Shown here one piece after another: positions 45,193 to 54,000 of a stretch of 64,000 nucleotides of DNA; within the stretch, counting starts at the first letter, position 1, and each line of letters starts with the position of its first letter. The DNA is from HK1 sp965220535. Lineage in GTDB: Bacteria; Pseudomonadota; Gammaproteobacteria; HK1. Where the stretch lies: positions 558,001 through 622,000 of the forward strand of contig OZ244833.1 in assembly GCA_965220535.1 (NCBI GenBank), in the 5' to 3' direction. A program made the translations under genes and the position numbers. The notes below the pieces were generated by a model, which had not been told where the DNA came from, searched no databases, and saw nothing but the letters and a program-made list of their open reading frames with translations.

Positions 45193-45587
45193 TAAAACCT
45201 AGGGGAAGAAAAAGCCGCGCAAGGCCTTGGCAAACCCTAAGGCCGCGCGAAAAAGAAAACGCAATCGTCGATATAGTCGGTATTTCACTTCTCCACCGAA
45301 ACGAAACGAGCGCTTGGACCAAGATCGTTTTTTCCGATCTCGGATTGCATTCCGATCGTCGGCCGCCCGCCGGCTAACGCTGGCCGATTCCTGCGCTTTC
45401 CTCGCCCGGGCTTTCGAGCCGAAACATCGCCTTGGCCCTTGTCGGCTTCGTTGAATCCATCGAGCGCTTGATCGATGACTTGATCGAGGGCTTTTCGCTT
45501 TTCGACTCCCATTAGCAAGCCCGCTCGGACGAGCCTTGCCATCGCCCGCCTTCGCTCGCCATCTCGCTTTCGCTTCGAACTTGGATA
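45193..45587. other. Spacer between rpsT and proB ends, no gene seen
   Basis: The genes converge across 395 bp. Minus-strand frames here are lysine/arginine-rich and match nothing. AAGGCC/GGCCTT words near 45,225-45,245 could form a weak hairpin after rpsT, but no clear terminator was identified. Confidence 0.45.
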
Positions 45588-46790
45588 TCATTCGGCCATC
45601 ACCACCAGATTATCCCGGTGGATCAGTTCCGGATCGTTCGCATAGCCCAGCAGATCCGCGATTTTTTCACTGCGGTGGCCCATGATTCGACGCGTTTCTT
45701 GGGCATCGTAATTCACCAATCCCCGCGCGATTTCGACCCCCGCAGGATCGAAGCAAGCGACGACTTCCCCGCGAGCGAAATCGCCGGTCACCGCCCGCAC
45801 CCCGACCGCCAAAAGGCTACGCCCGGATTCAAGCAGAACCCTGGCCGCTCCTTCGTCGACCGACAAACGGCCGCGGACGCTCAGCTGCCCCGCCAACCAT
45901 TGCTTGCGGGCCTGCAGCGGCGCTTGGCCCGGCTCGAGACGAGTTCCGATCTCCTCGCCGGCGAACAGGCGACAGAGCACATTCGGCTCGCGGCCGGAGA
46001 CGATGCGGGTGGGGGTTCCGGAACGAGCGGCCAAAGCGGCGGCTTTGAGCTTGGTCCGCATCCCGCCCCGACCGAGAGCCCCGCCTTGGCCCGCCCCCGC
46101 TTCCAACGCCGGATCTCCCGCCTTGCCGCGAGCGATCAACTTCGCATCCGGATAGGAGCGCGGATCTCGATCGAAAAGCCCCGGCTGATCCGTGAGGATG
46201 ATCAGAAGATCCGCCTCCACCAAATTGGCCACCAACCCCGCCAGGTTATCGTTATCGCCCAAGCGTATCTCGGGAGTGGCCACCGCATCGTTTTCGTTGA
46301 TCACCGGCAAGACTTTATGCCGCAACAGCTCCCGCAGCGTGCGCCGGGCGTTCAGATAGCGTCCGCGATTGGAAAAATCCTCGTGGGTCAGGAGAATTTG
46401 TGCGGTATGCGTGCGGCGCCGCTGAAAGCACGATTCATAAACCTGCGCGAGGCCCATTTGACCGACGGCGGCCACCGCCTGCAGCTCGTAGAGGGCCTCG
46501 GGACGACGGGCGAGATTCAAACGCCGCATCCCTTCGGCGACCGAGCCCGACGACACCAAAACCACATCGACCCCGCACCGGAGCAACTCGGCCATCTGCT
46601 CGACCCATATATCGATGATGGCGGGATCGACCCCGCGCCCGTCATCGGTGATCAATGCGCTGCCGATTTTGATGACCCAGCGGCCCTCGCCACCCCCGCT
46701 CCCCGCCTTCGACTCCCGGCGCCCACCGGACGAGGACTCGATGTCGTTTCGGACTTCGAGCCGATCCCCTCTATCCGCTCGCGAGGACAT
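45588..46790 (-). CDS. proB: Glutamate 5-kinase
   Basis: ProB makes glutamate 5-phosphate, the first step of proline synthesis. The amino-acid kinase domain has WVIKIGSALITDDG, VVLVSSGSVAEGM, INENDAVATPEIRLGDNDNL and GRGGMRTKLKAA. A C-terminal PUA domain follows (SLLAVGVRAVTGDFARGEVV). From the ATG at 46790 it has 400 residues, with about 30 extra Ser/Gly-rich residues in front. The ATG overlaps the obgE stop by one base. obgE-proB is the order found in Pseudomonas. Confidence 0.95.
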   Translation of the reverse strand: MSSRADRGDRLEVRNDIESSSGGRRESKAGSGGGEGRWVIKIGSALITDDGRGVDPAIIDIWVEQMAELLRCGVDVVLVSSGSVAEGMRRLNLARRPEALYELQAVAAVGQMGLAQVYESCFQRRRTHTAQILLTHEDFSNRGRYLNARRTLRELLRHKVLPVINENDAVATPEIRLGDNDNLAGLVANLVEADLLIILTDQPGLFDRDPRSYPDAKLIARGKAGDPALEAGAGQGGALGRGGMRTKLKAAALAARSGTPTRIVSGREPNVLCRLFAGEEIGTRLEPGQAPLQARKQWLAGQLSVRGRLSVDEGAARVLLESGRSLLAVGVRAVTGDFARGEVVACFDPAGVEIARGLVNYDAQETRRIMGHRSEKIADLLGYANDPELIHRDNLVVMAE

Positions 46791-47830
46791 CAATCGATGA
46801 CCTCGATATCGCCTTGCCCGCTCGACTCGATCCTTCGCATCATCGCCTCGCTCAGCGCATCCACTCCCGAGCCGGTCAGGGCCGAGATCGGGTAGACCGG
46901 AGAAGACCACTGCAAAGCGTCCACCAATGCCGCCACCGCTCCTTCGCGCTCGTTCGGGGGGAGGAGATCTATTTTCGATGGCACCAGCCACCGCTCCCGC
47001 TCGGCCAACAAACCGGATTCGAAGGAGCGAAGCTCGCGCTCGATAGCCCGCACTCGACAAAGGGCATCGGCTTGTTCGATCCCCGGCGCGATATCGACCA
47101 AATGCAACAGGATTCGATTGCGGGAAAGGTGGCGCAAAAAACGGCTGCCGAGACCGGCGCCGGCATGGGCCCCCTCGATCAACCCCGGGATATCAGCCAT
47201 CACGAAACTGCGGTCGGCCCCGAGACGGACCACTCCGAGAACCGGATAGAGGGTCGTAAAGGGATAGTCCGCCACCTTCGGGCGGGCGGCGGAAACCGCC
47301 CGGATCAAGGTCGACTTGCCGGCATTGGGCAAACCGACCAACCCGACATCCGCAAGCAACCGCAGTTCGAGTCGCAGGTCCAAGGATTCGCCGGCCCGGC
47401 CTTGGGTGGTACGCCTCGGAGCGCGGTTGACGGATGATTTGAAACGGGCGTTGCCGAGCCCTCGGGATCCGCCCTGCGCCACCCGCAACTGCGCTCCGGG
47501 CAACGCCAGCTCGCCGAGCAGCGAATCATCGGCGGCATCGAAAACCATCGTGCCCGCAGGGACCCTGATCCGGCGGTCGGCTCCGTCTCGACCGGTCCGA
47601 TTCTTGCCTTGACCGGCCTGGCCATCCTCGGCCTTGAACCGTCGCGTAAAACGAAAATCGACCAGGGTATTGAGTCCGGCATCGGCGATCAACAGGACAT
47701 CGCCGCCGACGCCGCCGTCGCCGCCGTCCGGTCCTCCTTTGGGGATATATTTCTCGCGCCGAAAACTCGAACAGCCATTACCGCCCGACCCCGCCTCGAT
47801 CGTAATCAACGCTTCATCGACGAATTTCAT
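46790..47830 (-). CDS. obgE: GTPase Obg/CgtA
   Basis: Obg is an essential GTPase in 50S assembly and stress control. The glycine-rich Obg fold (GSGGNGCSSFRREKYIPKGG, then GPDGGDGGVGGDV) precedes the G domain with G1 GLPNAGKST and G3 DIPGLIEGA. The G4 motif, normally NKxD, reads SKID here (LVPSKIDLLP), an unusual Asn to Ser change in the guanine-recognition residue. The protein has 346 residues, without the long acidic C-terminal tail of E. coli. It follows rplU-rpmA after a terminator and is coupled to proB. Confidence 0.95.
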   Translation of the reverse strand: MKFVDEALITIEAGSGGNGCSSFRREKYIPKGGPDGGDGGVGGDVLLIADAGLNTLVDFRFTRRFKAEDGQAGQGKNRTGRDGADRRIRVPAGTMVFDAADDSLLGELALPGAQLRVAQGGSRGLGNARFKSSVNRAPRRTTQGRAGESLDLRLELRLLADVGLVGLPNAGKSTLIRAVSAARPKVADYPFTTLYPVLGVVRLGADRSFVMADIPGLIEGAHAGAGLGSRFLRHLSRNRILLHLVDIAPGIEQADALCRVRAIERELRSFESGLLAERERWLVPSKIDLLPPNEREGAVAALVDALQWSSPVYPISALTGSGVDALSEAMMRRIESSGQGDIEVID

Positions 47831-47904
47831 GATCGATACGATGGTCCGGGGTTCGATCAGCCGGGATTGAAAGAATCATGAGCCATCGAAGCCCGGCCCA
47901 CCGA

Positions 47905-47934
47905 AACGAAAAACCCTGCCTTGATCGGCAGGGT
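47905..47934 (-). terminator. Rho-independent terminator between rpmA and obgE
   Basis: On the minus strand ACCCTGCC, a six-base loop and GGCAGGGT form an 8-bp GC-rich stem followed directly by TTTTCGTTT. It lies about 100 bp after the rpmA stop and about 75 bp before the obgE start. It should separate or attenuate the ribosomal pair from obgE-proB. Confidence 0.82.
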
Positions 47935-48031
47935 TCGCATAAAACATCGATCGCCCATCGATATCCGAGGAGACGATCGTCTCCTCTAGGCGGCGCGATT
48001 CACAACACCCTCGAGACCCGAACAAAGCGAG

Positions 48032-48289
48032 TCAGGCCGGCTGAACGCTCACATATTTGCGCCCCAAAGGCCCCTTGCGTTCGAAAAACACTCGTCCGTC
48101 ATGGGTGGCGAAAAGCGTATGATCGCGCCCGCAGCCGACATTCGTTCCCGGATGAAAACGCGTTCCTCGTTGACGAACGATGATTCCTCCGGCTTTGACT
48201 TCCTGCCCCGCGAAGAGTTTGACGCCCAAACGCTTGGAATGCGAATCGCGTCCGTTTTTACTGCTGCCTCCCGCTTTTTTATGTGCCAT
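48032..48289 (-). CDS. rpmA: 50S ribosomal protein L27
   Basis: The 85-residue protein begins MAHKKAGGSSKNGRDSHSKR, the L27 start whose N-terminus reaches the peptidyl transferase centre, and includes GTRFHPGTNVGCGRDHTLFA. There is no N-terminal extension of the Firmicutes type. It follows rplU by 15 bp in the usual rplU-rpmA pair. Confidence 0.97.
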   Translation of the reverse strand: MAHKKAGGSSKNGRDSHSKRLGVKLFAGQEVKAGGIIVRQRGTRFHPGTNVGCGRDHTLFATHDGRVFFERKGPLGRKYVSVQPA

Positions 48290-48304
48290 TTTTCGTACTC
48301 CGAA

Positions 48305-48619
48305 CTAGCCGGTCGTAATCGACCCGATTTCCAATTCAGTGAAATTCTGGCGATGGCCATGCTGCCGAAGATAGTTCTTGCGACGCTTGAATTTCACCAC
48401 CTTGACCTTCTTCGAGCGGCCATGCGCGCGCACGATCGCCACCACTTTGCCGCCGGGGAGAAAGGGCGTGCCGACTTCCACATTTTGACCGTCGCTGACC
48501 AACAGGACCCGGTCGAGATCGACCTCGCTGCCCTCCGTGGCATCGAGTCTTTCGACCCGCAAGCGATCTCCCTCGCTGACCCGATATTGCTTGCCGCCCG
48601 TTGCTATCACCGCATACAT
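48305..48619 (-). CDS. rplU: 50S ribosomal protein L21
   Basis: From the ATG at 48619 the 104-residue product reads MYAVIATGGKQYRVSEGDRL and ends with the basic block KVVKFKRRKNYLRQHGHRQ typical of L21. The open frame continues 98 codons upstream without homology. It heads rplU-rpmA and diverges from ispB, as in E. coli. Confidence 0.97.
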   Translation of the reverse strand: MYAVIATGGKQYRVSEGDRLRVERLDATEGSEVDLDRVLLVSDGQNVEVGTPFLPGGKVVAIVRAHGRSKKVKVVKFKRRKNYLRQHGHRQNFTELEIGSITTG

Positions 48620-49093
48620 TGGATTCGCTCCCAAAGGAAAATCGCTGCCGACCCTACCGCCGCCTCGAAAGCGACGGGCGACCGCCGACCCGAAAAAACG
48701 CGCTTCGCGCAAAAGCCCCGCGGCCAAAAACGCGCCCAAAAACACCATGGATCGAACGCCACGGCGTGTATCCACACCGGCGTCGATGAATTCCAAAGGC
48801 CGAGGCGAACTCGAATACGAAGCGAGCGGTCGCTTTCGACCGGCAATTATAACCGGCATAGGCGTCGACATGTTCGCCCGATGACCATCGGTCCTTTCGA
48901 ATACCGAAATCATCGTCCCCCTGATGGGGCTCGATAGACGGAGATCGAAAAAGCGACGAGGGGATCGAAAGAGACGAAAAACGACATCGATGCGAAAATC
49001 TCCCTTCGAATGCGAATAAACCGATAATTCCCCCTCGCCGCTCCAAGCCTATCCTTCGAAAGATTGAAACGACGACTGCAATAAACGACCCCC
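48620..49093. promoter_or_regulatory. Divergent rplU/ispB promoter region
   Basis: This 474-bp gap should contain the promoters of rplU-rpmA and ispB. I see no gene: frames on either strand are Ser/Arg/Phe-rich and unlike any family. No promoter hexamers stand out clearly enough to call. Confidence 0.45.
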
Positions 49094-50137
49094 ATGACCG
49101 CCACCGATCTCCTCCGCGAAGACCCCGCCGGCTTCCCCGATCTCGCATCGATCCGGGAATCGGTCAAATTCGATCTCGAAGCGGTGGATCGTCTGCTGCA
49201 AAAGCACCTCGATTCCGATGTCCCCCTCGTCAACGAGATTTCCGAGCATCTGATCGCCGGCGGCGGCAAACGCCTGCGCCCGATCATCGTCCTCCTCGGC
49301 GCTCGCGCTTCGAAGCCCTCATCCGAAGACGAGCTCGAAAAAAACGATAGGCGGCATATCGAGCTCGCAGGAGTGATCGAGCTCATCCATACCGCCACTT
49401 TGTTGCATGACGATGTGGTCGACAGCTCCGGGATGCGACACGGGCGAGCGACGGCGAACAGTCTCTTCGGCAACGAAGCCTCGGTGCTAGCGGGGGATTT
49501 TCTCTATTCGCGCGCCTTCCAGCTGATGGTGGATGTCGGCAATCTCCGCATCATGGAGATCATGGCGCACACCACCAATCGCATTGCCGAAGGCGAAGTG
49601 ATGCAGCTGATCAACTGTCGCGATCCGGATACCACGGAAGCCGGTTATTTCGAGATCATCGGGCGTAAAACCGCCGATCTTTTCGAAGCGGCGGCGCGCA
49701 TCGGAGCGATATGCGCCGCCGCCGAAGCGGCGCGGGAAGAAGCGATGGCTCGTTACGGCCACCATTTGGGGGTCGCCTATCAACTCGTCGACGATGTCTT
49801 GGACTATCCCGTGAGCGAGGGTGCCCGTCTCGGCAAGAATGCCGGTGATGACTTGGCCGAAGGCAAACCCACATTGCCCTTGATTCATGCCATCCGCGAA
49901 AGCGATGGCCGAAATGCGGATCTCCTGCGGGAGGCTGTCAAGAGCAGTCGCTTGGATACCATCGAGGAGGTGCTGAAAATCATTGAATCCACGGGATCGA
50001 TCGCCTACACTTTGAATATCGCGGCAAGGCATGCGGATCTTGCGAAGCGGGCGTTGCTCGAGATCCCTGACTCTCGCTCGCGAGAAACGCTGCAGAATCT
50101 TGCGGAATTCGCGATCGGTCGTCGCGCCGACCGATAA
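49094..50137 (+). CDS. ispB: Octaprenyl/polyprenyl diphosphate synthase
   Basis: IspB extends farnesyl diphosphate to the long chain used for ubiquinone. The first aspartate-rich motif is LLHDDVVDSSGMRHG and the second is LVDDVLDYPVSEGARLGKNA; GGGKRLRPIIVLL and FAIGRRADR at the end also fit. The small residue preceding the first motif (ATLLHDD) is typical of long-chain synthases. Length is 347 residues. It diverges from rplU and is followed by tRNA-Pro, an order also seen in Pseudomonas. Its farnesyl substrate comes from IspA at 31 kb. Confidence 0.95.
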   Translation: MTATDLLREDPAGFPDLASIRESVKFDLEAVDRLLQKHLDSDVPLVNEISEHLIAGGGKRLRPIIVLLGARASKPSSEDELEKNDRRHIELAGVIELIHTATLLHDDVVDSSGMRHGRATANSLFGNEASVLAGDFLYSRAFQLMVDVGNLRIMEIMAHTTNRIAEGEVMQLINCRDPDTTEAGYFEIIGRKTADLFEAAARIGAICAAAEAAREEAMARYGHHLGVAYQLVDDVLDYPVSEGARLGKNAGDDLAEGKPTLPLIHAIRESDGRNADLLREAVKSSRLDTIEEVLKIIESTGSIAYTLNIAARHADLAKRALLEIPDSRSRETLQNLAEFAIGRRADR

Positions 50138-50176
50138 AGGATTCAAGATCGCAAATCGGTACCGGCGCGGAATATT

Positions 50177-50253
50177 CGGGGTGTAGCTCAGCCTGGTAGA
50201 GCACTGCCTTCGGGAGGCAGGGGTCGGAGGTTCAAATCCTCTCACCCCGACCA
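50177..50253 (+). tRNA. tRNA-Pro (anticodon CGG)
   Basis: A complete 77-base tRNA: acceptor CGGGGTG with CACCCCG, D-arm TAGCTCAGCCTGGTAGAGCA, anticodon stem CTGCC/GGCAG with loop TTCGGGA (anticodon CGG), T-arm GGAGGTTCAAATCCTC, and encoded CCA. It lies 39 bp after ispB. Confidence 0.96.
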
Positions 50254-51086
50254 TTATTTATCCCGATATTGCGCCTTGCCCTTTCTTTTGCGCGAAAGAA
50301 GAGCGGACGAGCGCGACGATATTTCTTATTTCTTATTCCTTACCCCTACCCGTCAACCTTATCCCTTATCCGCAAAGCGATCCGCTCCTTTCGGCGCGGA
50401 CTTGCGATCACGCCGACAGGATTCGAAGGCGGCGACTCCCGCGGGTCGCCGCGAAGGGTCAAGGGCAAGCGAGGGCAAGCGAGCGCTAGCCGGGGGGATC
50501 ACCGCGTACTTGTCTCTCGCTCGAAGCCGAGAGATCCTGTACCGCGCCGGCTCGTTTGGCTTCGTCAAGGGCTCGCCGGGGGTCGGCTTTGGCTCGCCCC
50601 TCGGCCTTCATGATTCGCAGCATTAGGTCGATGGGCGGCCGCGAGAGCCCCGCTCGCTTGAATATCGTTATGGTTCGCAATCGGATCGCTTCGGCTTCGA
50701 CTCGCTCGTATTTGGCTACGGCTTGTTCGCATGCGTCTCGGGGACGCTCGGGCCTAGGCGACAAGTTCAATCTGGACTACCGACGCCGGCAAAAAGTTAG
50801 GGTCAAAGGGCTAGGGTCTGGCGCTCTGGCGCATATCGGTCTGCCTATGCAGGCCGGGGACTCAGCGACGCTCGGCGGCCGCCGGCGGCTTGTCCCGGTT
50901 CGCGATCTTCAAACTATCGCGAGCGATCCCTTCTTGTCGCTTTCGCTTTTGTATCCATCCGCCTCGACGACGATACTCCTCCGATACTCCTGCGATACTC
51001 ATCGATGCTTCGGATCGTCCCACCCTGCCCTGCGAGGCGGGCCATCCTGCGAAGCGGGAGCCCTGACGTCCCGATCACCCCCCGGA
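50254..51086. other. Spacer after tRNA-Pro, downstream of the giant gene
   Basis: The stretch has 833 bp. A minus-strand frame of 94 codons (50486-50770, starting MNLSPRPERPRDACEQAVAK) has a helix-like middle (EAEAIRLRTITIFKRAGLSR) and might be a small gene, but it has no known family and no strong ribosome binding site. The rest is Ser/Arg-rich in all frames. GGCAAGCGAG words repeat near 50,465-50,485. Confidence 0.4.
50486..50770 (-). CDS. Possible small hypothetical protein
   Basis: The 94-residue frame has alternating charged and hydrophobic residues consistent with helices (ACEQAVAKYERVEAEAIRLR) and an Ala/Lys/Asp-rich second half. I recognise no family. It lies just after the 3' end of the giant repeat gene on the same strand. 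The chance of its being a composition artefact is considerable. Confidence 0.28.
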   Translation of the reverse strand: MNLSPRPERPRDACEQAVAKYERVEAEAIRLRTITIFKRAGLSRPPIDLMLRIMKAEGRAKADPRRALDEAKRAGAVQDLSASSERQVRGDPPG

Positions 51087-54000
51087 TCACTCCCATCGCC
51101 TGATATCGTATCTCACGCTTCCCTCGATCGAGAGCTCGGGCTCGCCTTCCTCTCTTTCCTCGTGCATCAGATACACATCCACTTCCAGCCCGCCGTCCTT
51201 TTCGTCTTCCAGCCGATAGCCGATGCGATTTCGACGCTCGGTCTTGGATCGAATGTGCTCGGCGTAGGGCGAGCCCACCAGCCCTTTGCCCACATCCATT
51301 CCGTAGGCGGCTTCCGCTCGCCAGCGCATCCCTCTTTCTTGGCTGCCCACCAAGCTCGGGAACGCATCCTCCGAGAACAGGGCTTTGGCTCCTCCCTCGG
51401 GCTCCACCCCTCCGGAATCGTTATGGAGCCGAACCGAAAATCCGCGATCCGTATTCGGTTTCCTGTCCCATTCGAATCCCGCCGACAGACCCCAATCCCG
51501 AGCCGCTTCTTCGCGGTGATAAACCAGCGCCCGGCCTTTCAACGACAGTTCCAAGCCCGTCTCGCTGTCGCCGTAGGACAAACCTGCACCCACATCCAAT
51601 CCCCACCCGTTCTCCGCATCCCCGCTGTCATGACGGAGCCCGGCATCCACTCTCTGCGAGAAACGGGCCCCGCTTCCTTTTCTTTGCATCGCCTCGCCCT
51701 CGATCCCCGCACGGATACGTCTCGACTCGCCCTCGATCTCCCCCCATTCGCCGATCGCATCCGAGCGAATCATCGTCCACAGGAAATCCGTGGTGTAGGC
51801 AAGTCCGAACCCGCCTCCCTCCGGCAGATTCCTCAGATCCTTTCTGAGCCCGGCGTTCAACATCCCCCAATCCAACGAACCCTCCGACAGGCCTGCGCCC
51901 CGACGATTCAATCTCACCTCGCCACTCCCGTAACCGAGCGCAGCTCGCGCGCGCATCCCATTTTCGATCTCCACCGCGCCATACGGGATCATCGTCGTCA
52001 GGCTCGCTTCCTTCCCTATCACATCGTCTCCTTCGCGGAAATCGCCCTCGCCTTCGCTATGCATCCCCACCACCCCCAAGGTCCAATTCTCTTGCGCGTA
52101 ATCCACCCCCAGCATCCCCGTATTCACCTCTCCATCCACCAAGACCACCGCTGTCTCTCCCTCTCCTTCGTATCCCGACGCTTGAATCTCTCCCCACAAC
52201 GACACTCCTGCGCCCTCTTCCACGCCTCGGGTGATATTGAAGGAGGTTCCCGTCGATAGCACTTCGCTCAGGGTCAGACTCTCCTCGCGCTCGAAATCCT
52301 CGTACTCGTGCAAGTCCTCCTTCGTCTCGTCGCGTATCAGCGTCGACGCATCCCCCGCCTCGAGTTCGCGACCGGCGACCTGCACCGATATCCCCTCGCT
52401 CCCTCGGCTGCTATCCAAACGCTTCTCGATCCCCTCGATCGCTTGCAGCCCCACCGTGCGGGCGAATCGCGTCAGCCACGCCGAGCCCTTCCCCCGGTCG
52501 TTGACCACCACGCTCACCCGATCCGTCATTCCGTCGTAGTCCCCTCCCGATGCTTCGATGCGAATAACTCCGCGCTCGTCATCCAAGTCTTCATCGGGCA
52601 TCGCTACCACCCTCACCTCGTGCATCCTTTTCCAGTGAGCAGGCTCGATCACCAATCTATTCTGCATACCATCCGCGGCCGAATCCCCATCCACTTCGAC
52701 ATTCATTCCGCGCTCCATATTCAACACCAAGCTCACCCTACCCATCGGGCGCGTCGTCAATCTCACTTTGAAGTATCCGATTTCCCCTTCGGCCAACTCC
52801 AATGACGCATCGTCGAAAACAAAACCCCGGATGTCATCGTCCTTGATCGATATCAGGATCTGCTCTCCTACACCGTCGTAGCCGCCCCCGCTGGCCGACA
52901 ACAGAAGCCGGGATTCATCGTCCGCCCCATCGTCATCCTGCGATGCCACGAACGCCACCTCCTGCGGCCTATCCCAATCATCGGGAGTGAAGACCAAGCG
53001 AGGGAATCCCGTCGACATATCACCCGCCGTTTTTGCGGATGGACGCAAACTCGATACCAAGAGCATCCTCTCCTCGGTAAAGGCTATTTCCACATCCCCG
53101 CTCGGACGCGTCGCCAAACTCATCCGGAAACCGTCGTTTCCTCCTTCCACCATCTCCGAGGGCACTTCCATCAATACGAGGGCCACTTCGTCGTCGTCGA
53201 CGATGGAGACCTTTACATCCCCTTCGACCCCGTCATAGCCTCCCCCCGAAGCCGATACCGAAACCCTGGCGCTCTCGTCGATCGCATCGTCATCCTCGGC
53301 GGCCATGACGACGATCCCCCGCTTCTCGTTCCAATCCGAGGGGCCGAATGTCAATGCGGATGGCGTGGTCGTGATATCTGGGTTATCCGATTCCCCCACC
53401 GTCAAGCTGACCTCGCCCCGCGGGGGAAGCGAAAGACTCACTTCGAAGCGCCGCTCTCCTCCTTCCTCGACTTCCAGCGGCACTGACTCGAAGACCAGTC
53501 TCGCTCCTGCCAGAGGGCCCGGATCCACCGGAGTCTTGGGGGCCGGGTCATCAGGATCGGAGGGCTCCGGGTCGGTTGGGTTCGGATCGGTCGGCTCCGG
53601 ATCGGTCGGCTCCGGATCGGTCGGCTCCGGGTCGGTCGGGTTCGGGTCGGTCGGGTTCGGAACCACCGGATCGGTCGGGTTCGGAACCACGGTGAGATCG
53701 TTCACCCTCACGGACACCGTGCCGCGCACCCCGCTATAACCCCCTCCCGAGGACGATAGCGATACGATCGCGCGCTCGTCGATCGTGTCATCGTCCTTGG
53801 GCGCGAAGACGACCACCGCTTGGGAGCTATCCCAATTCGATATCGTGAAGCGCAGCGTGGTTTGCTCGCCGAAAGCATCGGCGTCGGTATCGACCCTTAT
53901 GTCCTGGTTGCTCGGCCAAGACATGCTCACCCTCACATCCGCGTTCGGTCGCTCCGCCAGTCTGACCGCGAATAACTTGGACATCCCTTCGTCGACGACG

